From Telmatobacter sp. DSM 110680 (GTDB lineage Bacteria > Acidobacteriota > Terriglobia > Terriglobales > Acidobacteriaceae): DNA of 64,000 nucleotides. The translations under genes and the position numbers were made by a program. This document shows, piece by piece, positions 8,859 to 17,610 of the stretch (its first letter is position 1; each line of letters opens with the position of its first letter). The notes under the pieces are model-generated. The model ran no database searches and had not been told where the DNA came from. It worked only from the letters and a program-made list of their open reading frames with translations. The stretch covers positions 1,240,001 to 1,304,000 of the forward strand of contig NZ_CP121196.1 in assembly GCF_039994875.1 (NCBI RefSeq), given 5' to 3'.

Positions 8859-11204
8859 ATGGGTGAATCGGCGGCTACGAACGCATATCCCGCAGGCTCG
8901 ATAAGAACCACTCTCCTGCGGGCCCTTGTCTTTGCGTTTATGCTGAGCTCTGCATGGACCCCAGCAGCCTGCGGCCAGGAGGCTGGTGCTGGCATCATCA
9001 CCTCCCTCCATGTCATCCGCACTCTAACCAAAGATCAGGCCCGAGGCGGCCTGCCAGTTGCCTTTGAGGCCACGGTCACCTATTACAACAAAAATGACGT
9101 CGACCTCTTTGTTCAAGATGGCGACGATGCAATCTATGTCGAGACGAAAGCGTTTCAGGACTTAAATCCCGGCGACCGGGTGCTGATACGAGGACAAGCG
9201 CGGGATAGTTTTACCCCAGACGTTGTCAGCACCAGCATATCCGTTCTTCGGCATGGTCCACTTCCCAAGCCAGTGGTCGCTGACTTTCAACAGCTGATTC
9301 GTGCGGAGCGCGATTGCATGCTCGTTTCCGTCCGAGCCACGGTTCGCAGTGCCGACATCGTCAATTTTGGAAACATGCATGGCATTTACCTGAAGTTGCT
9401 GATGGATGGCGGACCAATTGACGCAACAGTCGTGGAAACCGACGTGACTAAGTTGAAGGGAGTACTGGACGCCGAGGTTCAAGTCACGGGAGTGGTATCA
9501 GGGAAGTTCGACAGCAAAATGCAACTGATTGGAATACTCCTTGAAGTTCCTTCGATTGCAGACATGAAGATATTGAAGCCTGCCGAAAGAAGCCCTGATT
9601 CTCTCCCTATCACACCGATGGACAAGGTGCTATCAAGTTCCTACGTCCGCGATGTGTCGCAGAGAGTTCGAGTGAAAGGAACGCTCACCTACTATCAGCC
9701 AGGTTCTGGAGCCGTTTTGCAGAATGGCGCCAAAAGCTTATGGATATCGACGCGCTCCAGTGTTCCGTTGCGGATTGGAGATTTGGTAGACGCGACCGGA
9801 TTTCCTGACGCCCACGAAGGATTTCTCGGACTCACTGATGGCAAGATTCAAGACACGAATATCTTCGAGCCGATCCAGCCCCAACCCTCTACCTGGCGTC
9901 AACTGGCTACGTGGAACAGCGGTGACCCCGATGGCCATCAAAGTGACTTAGTATCCTTCGAGGGGCAGCTTGTGACTGCGGTCCGAGAGGGCTCGCAGGA
10001 TGAATTTGTTCTCACCTCAAACGGCAAACTTTTCACAGCGGTTTATCGCCATCCGCCGATCGACAGAGATCTTCGTCCGATGATCCAGATTCCGGTTGGG
10101 ACAAGAATCCGCGTCACCGGCATCTGCATGGCTGTTCAAGCAAATTCAATCGATCCTACTGAGCAGGAAGTCCCATTCAACATCTTGCTTAGATCCTTCG
10201 ACGACATCTCCGTCATCGCGGGCCCTTCACTGTTGAGCGTTCGCAATCTCATCTTTTTGGTGGGCCTACTTCTTGTGCTGCTGTTTGCGGCGGGCGCAAG
10301 GGGCTGGGTCATTGAACGAAAAGTACGCCGGGAAAATGCTTCGATGGCGTATATTGAGCGGCGGAGAAGTCGCATTCTTGAAGACATTAACGGCTCGCGC
10401 CCTCTGGCTGAGATCATTGAGCAAATTACAGAGCTGGTTTCATTCAGGCTGCATGGTGCGCCGTGCTGGTGCAGAGTCGTCGACGGCGCACAACTTGGGA
10501 ATTGCCCGCCAAAACTCGATGCATTCCGCATCGTTCACGAGGTGATCCAAGCTCGCACCGGGTCGCCGCTCGGAAACATGTATGCCGCGTTCGATCCACT
10601 CACCAAACAACGGACCTTTGAGCGTGAAACTCTCCTAGCGGCTGCAGCTCTGACTAGCCTTGCTATTGAAACCAGGCGCCTCTACACCGACTTGGTTCGC
10701 CGCTCCGAGTTCGATCTACTCACCGACATTCACAACCGATTCTCGTTGGAGAGCTACCTGGAAAGCCAGATCGAAGAGGCGCGCCAGAATGCAACGATCT
10801 TTGGGTTGGTTTACATCGATCTCAACGACTTCAAACAGGTGAACGATATTTTCGGGCACCAGGTCGGGGATCTCTATCTGCAGGAAGTCGCCCACCGCAT
10901 GAAACATCAGTTGCGTGGCGCCGACATGCTGGCTCGACTCGGTGGCGACGAATTTGCCGTCCTTCTGCCTAAAATCCGCAATCGCGCCGAGGTAGAAGAG
11001 ATCGCGAATCGGCTCGAGCGCTCTCTCGACGAGCCGTTTGCGGCTGAAGGCTACGTCGTCCATGGTTCAGCCAGTATCGGAATTGCCCTCTACCCAGAGG
11101 ACGGTTCTACCAAAGATAGTATTCTGAGCGCCGCCGATGCCGCCATGTACGTGAACAAGCACATCCGTCGAGAAAAGAAACTGGCTCAAGCAGACCACCA
11201 ATAA
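8859..11204 (+). CDS. Membrane-anchored GGDEF diguanylate cyclase
   Basis: This protein makes the second messenger cyclic di-GMP. A signal or anchor segment lies near residues 20-45. About 420 extracytoplasmic residues follow, with what look like three OB-fold-like beta units (for example GDRVLIRGQARD and GTRIRVTGICM). Next come a transmembrane helix around 465-485 (LIFLVGLLLVLLFAAGARG), a GAF-like linker region and a C-terminal GGDEF domain. The active site GGDEF is intact at 695-699, and the inhibitory I-site RGAD (R686-D689) sits exactly five residues upstream, so product inhibition is likely. No EAL domain is present. The sensed ligand is unknown. The gene appears monocistronic and is followed by palindromic repeat copy B. 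Confidence 0.92.
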   Translation: MGESAATNAYPAGSIRTTLLRALVFAFMLSSAWTPAACGQEAGAGIITSLHVIRTLTKDQARGGLPVAFEATVTYYNKNDVDLFVQDGDDAIYVETKAFQDLNPGDRVLIRGQARDSFTPDVVSTSISVLRHGPLPKPVVADFQQLIRAERDCMLVSVRATVRSADIVNFGNMHGIYLKLLMDGGPIDATVVETDVTKLKGVLDAEVQVTGVVSGKFDSKMQLIGILLEVPSIADMKILKPAERSPDSLPITPMDKVLSSSYVRDVSQRVRVKGTLTYYQPGSGAVLQNGAKSLWISTRSSVPLRIGDLVDATGFPDAHEGFLGLTDGKIQDTNIFEPIQPQPSTWRQLATWNSGDPDGHQSDLVSFEGQLVTAVREGSQDEFVLTSNGKLFTAVYRHPPIDRDLRPMIQIPVGTRIRVTGICMAVQANSIDPTEQEVPFNILLRSFDDISVIAGPSLLSVRNLIFLVGLLLVLLFAAGARGWVIERKVRRENASMAYIERRRSRILEDINGSRPLAEIIEQITELVSFRLHGAPCWCRVVDGAQLGNCPPKLDAFRIVHEVIQARTGSPLGNMYAAFDPLTKQRTFERETLLAAAALTSLAIETRRLYTDLVRRSEFDLLTDIHNRFSLESYLESQIEEARQNATIFGLVYIDLNDFKQVNDIFGHQVGDLYLQEVAHRMKHQLRGADMLARLGGDEFAVLLPKIRNRAEVEEIANRLERSLDEPFAAEGYVVHGSASIGIALYPEDGSTKDSILSAADAAMYVNKHIRREKKLAQADHQ

Positions 11205-11273
11205 TCCCCATGCGTCCTCGAAGGCTTGCAGCTGTGGTTGACACTGGCCGTGTCCGATCATCGAGTTTCCAAC

Positions 11274-11334
11274 AACGCACACCTTATGGAACAGCCGGCA
11301 CGGTGAGATCCGGCTGTTCCATAATGTGTGCGTT
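11274..11334. repeat. Palindromic intergenic repeat, copy B
   Basis: Two 25-base arms (11274-11298 and 11310-11334) are reverse complements with one mismatch, separated by 11 bases. The arms contain CACACCTTATGGAACAGCC and its complement. This is the most complete copy of the four-member family and lies 69 bases after the cyclase stop. The remaining sequence to 11511 holds only a weak long-range pairing (CTCAAC near 11345 with GTTGAG near 11400) of unknown meaning. Confidence 0.85.
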
Positions 11335-11511
11335 ATGGTAGGGCCTCAACAGCTCAATGGGTGCCTTCTCGATTTCGCGTCAAGCGAGAATCTTTCCTGA
11401 GTTGAGACCCGTCTATCCCGAGCCGTTGTCCGTGGTTACTCATGGATTTCCGGATCGCAGCGAACGGGATGGCGCGAACTTGGCTCGCTGCGATCCATAC
11501 GATGGACCCTT

Positions 11512-12669
11512 CTACGGCCCCATGTTCACTACTTGATGGAAGCCATTTCCGGGGTCGAGGTTCGAGTTGATCTTCACCCCCTGGCCATTCATGTAGTAGT
11601 TGGCCTTGGGGCCGCTGAAGGCCTGGAACTGGGTGCCGGTTTGCGGATCATAGAGGTTTGTGATTCCGGTGAGGATGTTGCCGAAGCTCGTCACCTGGTC
11701 TGCCTGCTGGTGCATCCGGCTTTCAAAACCGGCCACCTGTTGGTTCATGGCCGCAGTACGTTCCTGGTGATACTGCGCCATCTGCTGCATGAATCTTTGG
11801 AACTCCCCCTGCATCTGTCCCAGGCCGATCTGGGTCATCTGTTCCTGGTGGGTCTTCCACTGGGGCGTTTCCTGCCAGCTGTCGATCATATGTTGGGTCA
11901 TGCTCCGGGCCTGCTGCAATTTGTCCGGAGTGGCCAGTACCGTGATGAGGACATCGACCATCCACAAGCCATCATGGCCATGGATCGCGGTGACCGCGTA
12001 GGTATTGGCGATGCGTGGACCGTCGGAGCTGTTGCAATTGAATGCGAGGGAGGCATCCGTGATGCGTACCGGCGTGTCGATTTCATGCCAAGCCGGTGGC
12101 ATGGTCGGCGTCCAATCCGATTGGATGGGCATCAGGGTCGTACAGACCGAAGCAAAGCGACGCTTCGTATACGACTCACCGTAGGGCTTCGCTTCCTGGT
12201 AGTTGTCTACTACCATCTGGAACATGTTGGGCCGGATGGCGGGATGTCCTGCGGGTCCCGAGTGTGGACCAGGAAGCACGTACGGCGGGACGTCAGGATC
12301 GCTGATGCGAATGATCACCTTGCCGTCGAGCGAGCGGATGTCCATCATCCAGCGCACGTCGAAGTAGCCAAAGCGGTACATTCCACCTTCCACCTGCCAG
12401 CCCACTGGAACATCCATCGAGAATGCCCCTTCGGCGTTATCGGTATAGCGAACCCATGTAGGACTAGCTCCCGTCGGCTGTTGCTCCTGGGTCTTGTTGA
12501 CGGTTTGCTGACCGAACGTGGTTTGGGCACCGACGACGGTCGGTTTCTGCTGCGCGGCCTTGGTGATGGTCTGCTGGCCGATTGTGATCTGGGAGCCGCT
12601 CGCCGCATGGCATCCGGTGCCGGCCAGTAGCACGGCTAGTACTGAAACTGCGATCCGATTGTTCGTCAT
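11512..12669 (-). CDS. Exported protein of unknown function, possible lipoprotein
   Basis: This 385-residue protein begins with an export signal ending LLAGTGCHA. The Cys could be lipidated, although the lipobox is imperfect. Residues 25-65 hold two similar Gln/Thr-rich units (ITIGQQTITK and TTFGQQTVNK), followed by a globular part with the segment FSMDVPVGWQVEGG and a Gln/Met-rich helical stretch (residues 270-330). I do not recognise the family. The ATG at 12669 was chosen over the one at 12675 because GGAG lies seven bases ahead of it and only one base ahead of the other. It is followed on the same strand by nothing before the palindromic repeat, and is preceded by another exported-protein gene 36 bases away, so the two may be one operon. 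Confidence 0.8.
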   Translation of the reverse strand: MTNNRIAVSVLAVLLAGTGCHAASGSQITIGQQTITKAAQQKPTVVGAQTTFGQQTVNKTQEQQPTGASPTWVRYTDNAEGAFSMDVPVGWQVEGGMYRFGYFDVRWMMDIRSLDGKVIIRISDPDVPPYVLPGPHSGPAGHPAIRPNMFQMVVDNYQEAKPYGESYTKRRFASVCTTLMPIQSDWTPTMPPAWHEIDTPVRITDASLAFNCNSSDGPRIANTYAVTAIHGHDGLWMVDVLITVLATPDKLQQARSMTQHMIDSWQETPQWKTHQEQMTQIGLGQMQGEFQRFMQQMAQYHQERTAAMNQQVAGFESRMHQQADQVTSFGNILTGITNLYDPQTGTQFQAFSGPKANYYMNGQGVKINSNLDPGNGFHQVVNMGP

Positions 12670-12705
12670 TGCCATTCTCCTTTTCGCGATGTTCTAGTCG
12701 GTTGG

Positions 12706-13323
12706 CTATTGCTGGGCCTGCTGCTCGGTGTGCGGCTTGGGCCGCCGGAATGCATTCTGAACCAGCGCGAGGGTGGGACCCGGATGAGTGAGCGCACTGA
12801 CTCTCGACGTTGCTTCGAGGGTCTTCGTATCCCAAAGATCGTGGTTGTCGACCGCGAGATTCACGAGCTGTTCCAGATAGGCTTTGAGCTTCTTTTCGCT
12901 CATGTCGCTATTCGGCACCGGCGAGGATATTCGCAACGAGTTACCGCCGATCGAGAAGAATACCGGCCCTAGGTCCGTGTTCTTCTTGAGCAGGTTCGAC
13001 ATCGCGGTAGGCGAGAGCCGTGACGGAAGCTCCACCAGGTTCAGAGCCAACCAGATCACGTTGCCGTTGGGCGAGAGGCTGACCATAACGCTGCTTTTCC
13101 AAGAGTCGTGACCGCACTGGACTGTGTAATAGGTGTTGCCATTGTCGTTTACAGTGTTCTTTCCATAGGACGTCAGGGCGTCTCCAACTTGCTGTATGTT
13201 GAAACGGCCTGACTGTGCCTGGGACGCCGTGCTCAAGATTCCCGCGGCAAGGACGACCACGAATCCGTTGCGTAGGAAACTGAAGGCCCGCGTGTTCGAG
13301 TGATGCAGATTTGAACGAAACAT
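12706..13323 (-). CDS. Exported small alpha/beta protein of unknown function
   Basis: This is a 205-residue protein with a clear signal peptide (FVVVLAAGILSTASQAQ). The mature part alternates strands and helices (VMVSLSPNGNVIWLALNL, then LLKKNTDLGPVFFSIGG, then a helical LKAYLEQLVNLAVDNHDLW). That pattern is reminiscent of the YbjN / type III chaperone-like fold, but this is a fold-level guess. The ATG at 13323 has GGAGGG seven bases ahead, and an in-frame extension to 13419 is rejected. It is probably co-transcribed with the next leftward gene and divergent from the winged-helix/TPR regulator. Confidence 0.8.
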   Translation of the reverse strand: MFRSNLHHSNTRAFSFLRNGFVVVLAAGILSTASQAQSGRFNIQQVGDALTSYGKNTVNDNGNTYYTVQCGHDSWKSSVMVSLSPNGNVIWLALNLVELPSRLSPTAMSNLLKKNTDLGPVFFSIGGNSLRISSPVPNSDMSEKKLKAYLEQLVNLAVDNHDLWDTKTLEATSRVSALTHPGPTLALVQNAFRRPKPHTEQQAQQ

Positions 13324-13486
13324 TTGATTACCCTCCACTTTTCGTTGACTCTGATTTCGGATACCTGACCCGCCCCGTCCTGAATTCGACTCTGTGCTAT
13401 CCTTGGCGCACTTGGTCAACCTGACATCCGTCCCCGGGCTTGGCCTGACCGATATGCGAATAAAACCGCATCCTGATTTTTAAAGT

Positions 13487-13515
13487 CCTTAATAAACCCT
13501 TAATTAGCCCTAAAA
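13487..13515 (+). promoter_or_regulatory. Three 11-bp-spaced direct repeats upstream of the winged-helix regulator
   Basis: CCTTAAT at 13487, CCTTAAT at 13498 and CCTAAAA at 13509 are spaced by exactly 11 bases, one helical turn, and end 17 bases before the ATG of the winged-helix/TPR gene. OmpR-family winged helices typically bind tandem direct repeats of this spacing, so autoregulation is an attractive inference. No footprint evidence is available. Confidence 0.45.
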
Positions 13516-13531
13516 CCGCTTCGGCAGCCCT

Positions 13532-15985
13532 ATGAGTCGACCGGAAGATGTCACTTGGGAATTCGGATCGTTTCGGCTCGACACCGCGCAACGCCTCCTG
13601 TTTCGCGATGGAGAGCTTATTCCGCTGTCGAGAAAAGCCGTTGAGATCCTCATCGTCCTCGTGGAGCACCAAGCCCAGCTCGTCGAAAAAGAAGAGCTTA
13701 TGCGCACGGTCTGGCCTGACGCGTTCGTGGAGGAGTCCAATGTTGCCGTTCACATTTCACAATTGCGCAAGACACTCAGCGCAGAGGACGGGTATCGCAT
13801 AGACACCATCCCCCGCCGCGGATATCGTTTCGTCGGGACAGTCTCGCGCGCCGGATCCGGATCCAAAGGAGCTGAACCGGTCGCCCAGCCTTCGGCAACT
13901 GTTGCCGGGGCGGCCGCGTCTCAGCTTTTTCAAGAATCTCCTAATCGTCTGCCTGCAACTTCCCAGCCTCTCTCGGCCCCGAAAACTCCCCGTGGGGCAG
14001 CCGAGGCCTGGCTCTTCGGCGTCGCGACTGCGATGCTGCTTGTCGCAGGGTTTTTTGTCGTCCGTCACTATCACGCCAACCATTCAGTTGCGACTCCACC
14101 TGCGACCTCGTCGGCACCGGTTGCGAAGTATGCCATCTTCCTCTCCGAAGTCGCCAACAATACCGGTGACCCAGTCTTCGATATCACCCTGCACGAAGCC
14201 ATCGCGACCGAACTGGAACAGTCCCCCTATTTCACGCTCATCCCCGAAGCTCGTCTCCAGCAATCCCTAAAGTTGATGGGCAAGCCGCCGGATACCCCAA
14301 TGACCGCTGAGTTGGCACGGGAACTATGTCAGAGGAATGACGGAGAGGCAGTCGTGAACGGCTGGATCGCCAAGCTCGGCGCGCAATACGTAATTGGCGT
14401 CCGGGCCGTAAACTGCCGCACGGGCGACCACCTGTCAGATCTCCAGACCACGGCCGGTGGAAAAGAACTTGTGCTGAAAGCGCTAGGAGACATCACGGGC
14501 CAACTGCGAGCTCGTCTTGGGGAAGCGCTCAGTACGGTCCAGAAGTTCGACACTCCGATCGAGGAAGCGACCACCTCTTCCCTTGAAGCGCTCCAGGCCT
14601 ACAGCATCGGTCGGCAGATGATGGTTCAAAAGGGGGAGTCCGCCGCCGGCATTCCTTCCTTCGAGAAGGCAATCCGACTCGATCCTTCCTTTGCCATTGC
14701 CTATGCTGCGTTGGGCAATGCCTACTCAAATCTGGGCGACACTGGTAAGGCAGCCGACAACATCCGCAAGGCCTACGAACTCCGCGCGCACGTCAGTGAG
14801 CATGAACGGCTCTATATCGAGTCGCACTACTATCAGTTCGTAACCGGAGATGTCGAGAAGGCGAGCCAAGTCTACGAAACCTGGGCCGCAACATACCCGA
14901 ATGATGAAGCTCCGCGCACCAACCTTGCTGCAATCTACAGTGAGATGGGCAAATTCGACAGGAGTCTTGAACTCGCTCGCGAAGCCGTGAGCATCTCCGC
15001 CCACGACGGGCAGACCTACGCGAACCTAGCTAACGCGTACATCTACATGAACAAACCTGATCAAGCCAGTGCCGTGGCACACCAGGCACAGTCTGAGAGT
15101 CGCGATTCGTCCACGCTTCGCCTTTATCTCTACGACGCTGCCTATCTTCAGCACGACGAGGCCGAAATGCAACGCCAGTTGAACTGGGCCTCCGGCGAAC
15201 CTGGAATCGAAGACGCCTTCCTCGATAACCAGGCGAGTGCCCTCGCAGCTTCCGGCCAGCTTCAGCAAGCGCGCGATCTGACGGAGCGAGCGGTCGGGGC
15301 AGCGAAACGAGCCGGTGAAATGGGGACCGCCGCAGGTTACGAAATCAACGAGGCACAGCGTGAGGCATTCTTCGGCAACGACGTGCAGGCCAGGAAAGCC
15401 GCCGACTCTGCACTAGCTTTCGCGAAAGATCGCGATACTCAATGTGGGGCGGCGGTCGTCTTCGGGATCAGTGGCGACCTCAATCGCGTACGAGCGATCG
15501 CTACCCAACTTGACCGGGACTATCCCGACGATACATTCGTGCAGTACCTTTTTCTCCCCATGATCCGCGCCACCGCCGCGATCAGATCAAAGGATCCGGG
15601 CCTTGCCATCAAATCACTCGAGTCTGCAGACGCATATGAACTTGGTGTCGAAGGCGAACTGCTGCCGGTCTACATCAAGGGCCTTGCCGATCTGCAGGCT
15701 GGTGACGCTCAAAAAGCTGAAGTTGAATTCCAGAAAATCATTGACCATCCTGGCGTCGTACTCAACTCGCCCATTGGTCCTCTGGCACGACTACAGATAG
15801 CACGCGCATACGCCGCAGAAGGAAAATTCGCGCAGGCCAGAAACGCCTATGACGAATTTTTCACCAAATGGAAGAATGCCGATGCAAATATTCCCGTCCT
15901 GCAGGAAGCGATCCAAGAGTACTCCGGTCGATGGGGAGGCCAAACACCCGCTACCCATCCCTCAACCCAAACGAACTCACATTGA
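13532..15985 (+). CDS. OmpR-type winged-helix / transmembrane / TPR protein
   Basis: This CadC-like one-component membrane regulator has 817 residues. Residues 5-105 are an OmpR/PhoB-type DNA-binding domain: FGSFRLDTAQRLLFRDG, then ELMRTVWPDAFVEESNVAVH, then the wing IDTIPRRGYRFVG. A single transmembrane helix follows near 150-170 (AWLFGVATAMLLVAGFFVV). The periplasmic part has a FlgO/TolB-N-like region and about eight TPR-like helical pairs from residue 330 onward. This architecture is abundant in Acidobacteria. Targets are unknown, but the direct repeats immediately upstream suggest it may bind its own promoter region. It is divergent from the two exported-protein genes. Confidence 0.93.
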   Translation: MSRPEDVTWEFGSFRLDTAQRLLFRDGELIPLSRKAVEILIVLVEHQAQLVEKEELMRTVWPDAFVEESNVAVHISQLRKTLSAEDGYRIDTIPRRGYRFVGTVSRAGSGSKGAEPVAQPSATVAGAAASQLFQESPNRLPATSQPLSAPKTPRGAAEAWLFGVATAMLLVAGFFVVRHYHANHSVATPPATSSAPVAKYAIFLSEVANNTGDPVFDITLHEAIATELEQSPYFTLIPEARLQQSLKLMGKPPDTPMTAELARELCQRNDGEAVVNGWIAKLGAQYVIGVRAVNCRTGDHLSDLQTTAGGKELVLKALGDITGQLRARLGEALSTVQKFDTPIEEATTSSLEALQAYSIGRQMMVQKGESAAGIPSFEKAIRLDPSFAIAYAALGNAYSNLGDTGKAADNIRKAYELRAHVSEHERLYIESHYYQFVTGDVEKASQVYETWAATYPNDEAPRTNLAAIYSEMGKFDRSLELAREAVSISAHDGQTYANLANAYIYMNKPDQASAVAHQAQSESRDSSTLRLYLYDAAYLQHDEAEMQRQLNWASGEPGIEDAFLDNQASALAASGQLQQARDLTERAVGAAKRAGEMGTAAGYEINEAQREAFFGNDVQARKAADSALAFAKDRDTQCGAAVVFGISGDLNRVRAIATQLDRDYPDDTFVQYLFLPMIRATAAIRSKDPGLAIKSLESADAYELGVEGELLPVYIKGLADLQAGDAQKAEVEFQKIIDHPGVVLNSPIGPLARLQIARAYAAEGKFAQARNAYDEFFTKWKNADANIPVLQEAIQEYSGRWGGQTPATHPSTQTNSH

Positions 15986-16106
15986 AGATGCAATAAGGGA
16001 TCGCGGACACGTTTGCAGACTGACGAAGAACAAATCACGCGGATCATATCTGTTTCTTTTTTCGATCGATCTCAACAAGAGTCCTTGTTGGCACCAGCCT
16101 GTCTCG

Positions 16107-16167
16107 AAACCCACACCTTATGGGAAAGCCGGATCGGTGAGATCCGGCTGTTTGCTTTGTGTGGTTT
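16107..16167. repeat. Palindromic intergenic repeat, copy C
   Basis: The left arm contains CCCACACCTTATGGGAAAGC and GCCGGATC. The right arm begins GATCCGGCTGTTT and ends GTGTGG. The inner stem GCCGGATC/GATCCGGC is perfect, and the outer parts pair imperfectly. It lies about 120 bases after the TPR regulator stop, the same position relative to a gene as the other copies. Confidence 0.75.
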
Positions 16168-16385
16168 TGTATTCCGCAATGGACTCGCAACGCAACCCAG
16201 ACAGAACGGAGTTGACGTAAAAGTCGCCCAGGAGCTGCTTCGGCATGCCATCAGCAGGATCGCCCCGGTTGTTTATCAGCGGTAGGTATCGGAGGAGCGG
16301 CGCGCCTCACAAGCATTAGGGTTACACAATCTGATAATCGGCCCCGAAAATCAAACAATAAAGCACCATGATTTGGAGGAGAAAG

Positions 16386-16493
16386 ATGAGTTCGTACTTG
16401 GAACCGCTTGATCTTAAGGCACGACTGGATGGGTTGGGATCTAATCTTGGTCACGACTGGATTCGAACCAGCGACCTCTTCCGTGTCAACTAG
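16386..16493 (+). CDS. Small ORF running into the tRNA fragment
   Basis: An ATG at 16386 is preceded by a strong GGAGGA site (16375-16380) five bases upstream and opens a 35-codon frame. The last half is simply the antisense of the tRNA-Val fragment (GHDWIRTSDLFRVN) and is unlikely to be selected as protein. The ribosome site suggests that a real gene started here and was cut by the integration event, or that a short leader exists. The N-terminal half shows no recognisable domain. Confidence 0.3.
   Translation: MSSYLEPLDLKARLDGLGSNLGHDWIRTSDLFRVN
16448..16489 (-). other. 3' fragment of tRNA-Val(GAC), putative attachment site
   Basis: Read on the minus strand, the segment has an anticodon loop TTGACAC (anticodon GAC), the 3' side of the anticodon stem GGAAG, a variable region, a T-arm CTGGTTCGAATCCAG and acceptor strand CGTGACC followed by A. 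The expected 5' half (acceptor GGTCACG, D-arm, CTTCC) is absent: the upstream bases read GCTAG. A piece running from anticodon loop to 3' end is the classic identity segment duplicated by tRNA-targeted integrases. Its orientation places inserted DNA at higher coordinates. Confidence 0.75.
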
Positions 16494-16915
16494 CTCCCAT
16501 TTTGTAACTCATTGAAACTAAAGCGCACTGATGGCTCAGAAAGCGTTTACAAGCACCCATTTTTAGGCAATCGAACCATGATCGAACCATGTTTTCGAGC
16601 AGAAAGAAGAGGTCAGCGTCGAAAAAAGAAGAGGTCGTGCCTGATCAAACCCACAATGATGTTTCCGTTGGAAGCGAGTGTGTGCCGTCATCTTTGGGCG
16701 GAAGCCTCACGTTGTATCAATCAAATAACCCCACAGTGTGAGCGAAAGAGAGTGAGAGCCAATGCTGCAAATTCCTACCTTCCACGAGCCGGATCTTCCG
16801 GGAGGAGTTTGAGCCAAAAGCTGTCGGGTGCTTTTGTCGTCGTAAATCCTCCCATCTCAAATGCAAGGCAAGCAAAGCTTCGGTTGATGACCAAACTGCC
16901 GAGGGGAGGCTATAA
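16494..16915. other. Gap to the right of the tRNA fragment
   Basis: A plus-strand frame of 135 codons (16512-16919) exists but is rich in Arg and Cys without pattern, so I do not call it. A short tandem repeat, ATCGAACCATG twice, lies near 16570-16591. No integrase gene is visible in this gap. Confidence 0.4.
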
Positions 16916-17467
16916 CTAAGCTCCCTTAGAGACGACCGGAGGATCGACGACGATTCCACCTTCGCCGGTGACAATGTACGCGGTATAGCTACACCGTTGC
17001 ATGGCAGCATTGTTGCCAAAGACAGCCAAGGCAAGAGTGATTTGCGCCTGGGAGCTTCCGGGATTAGCGGTCACCGTGGCCGAATCCACCGCGTATCCGA
17101 TGGGCGGCGGAATTAATGATCCGGGAATCTCGAAGCTGATCAGGTTCGGGTTACCGTTACCGTCCGTTATCGAAAAGCTCTCACTGCTGCTGGGGGTGCT
17201 TTGAACGTTTTTGAGGGGTGTCCAAAACGAAGCAGGATTCCCCAACGCCATGCCACTGACGAAGCTGCTGCCGGCGGCGAAAGTGGGACCTACAGGAAAC
17301 GTGAGCGTATCGCGTGTCCAATCGTGAGGGTTCGTTCCTTCAAGATCGAAAACAGCGACTCCGGTTTCGATATAAATCGTGAGTGTCTTCCGCAACACTA
17401 CCGGGCCTGCACTCGTGCCGCCCGGAAATTGAATCAGCGAAGAATTCTTTGAGATGAGCGTGACCAT
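16916..17467 (-). CDS. Unknown 183-residue protein of the encapsulin-like cluster
   Basis: I do not recognise this protein. It has no signal peptide, is rich in beta-prone and Ser/Thr/Gly segments, and has two or three strand-rich units (LTIYIETGVAVFDLEG; AQITLALAVFG; YTAYIVTGEGGIVVDPPVV). The ATG at 17467 with AAGGA ahead is preferred over an in-frame extension to 17638 that would overlap the upstream gene. It is the last gene of a leftward four-gene series that starts with the encapsulin-like protein, 143 bases after the TIG-domain gene. A structural or cargo-associated role is only an inference from position. Confidence 0.75.
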   Translation of the reverse strand: MVTLISKNSSLIQFPGGTSAGPVVLRKTLTIYIETGVAVFDLEGTNPHDWTRDTLTFPVGPTFAAGSSFVSGMALGNPASFWTPLKNVQSTPSSSESFSITDGNGNPNLISFEIPGSLIPPPIGYAVDSATVTANPGSSQAQITLALAVFGNNAAMQRCSYTAYIVTGEGGIVVDPPVVSKGA

Positions 17468-17610
17468 GGTGATCCTTTCGAGGGTTGTCGTGCATGCGAT
17501 CCTTGTCTCTGAGTCTGAGACTCCGGAGACTACTAGGACCGGGATTGCTTCGACGAAGCAAAGATTCGACCAGTTCTTTCTTAACGAACTTTGGATCAGA
17601 GATAACCCAA

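Noticed and set aside
16512..16919. 135-codon plus-strand frame
   Set aside because: Basic, Cys-containing and patternless, with no ribosome site.
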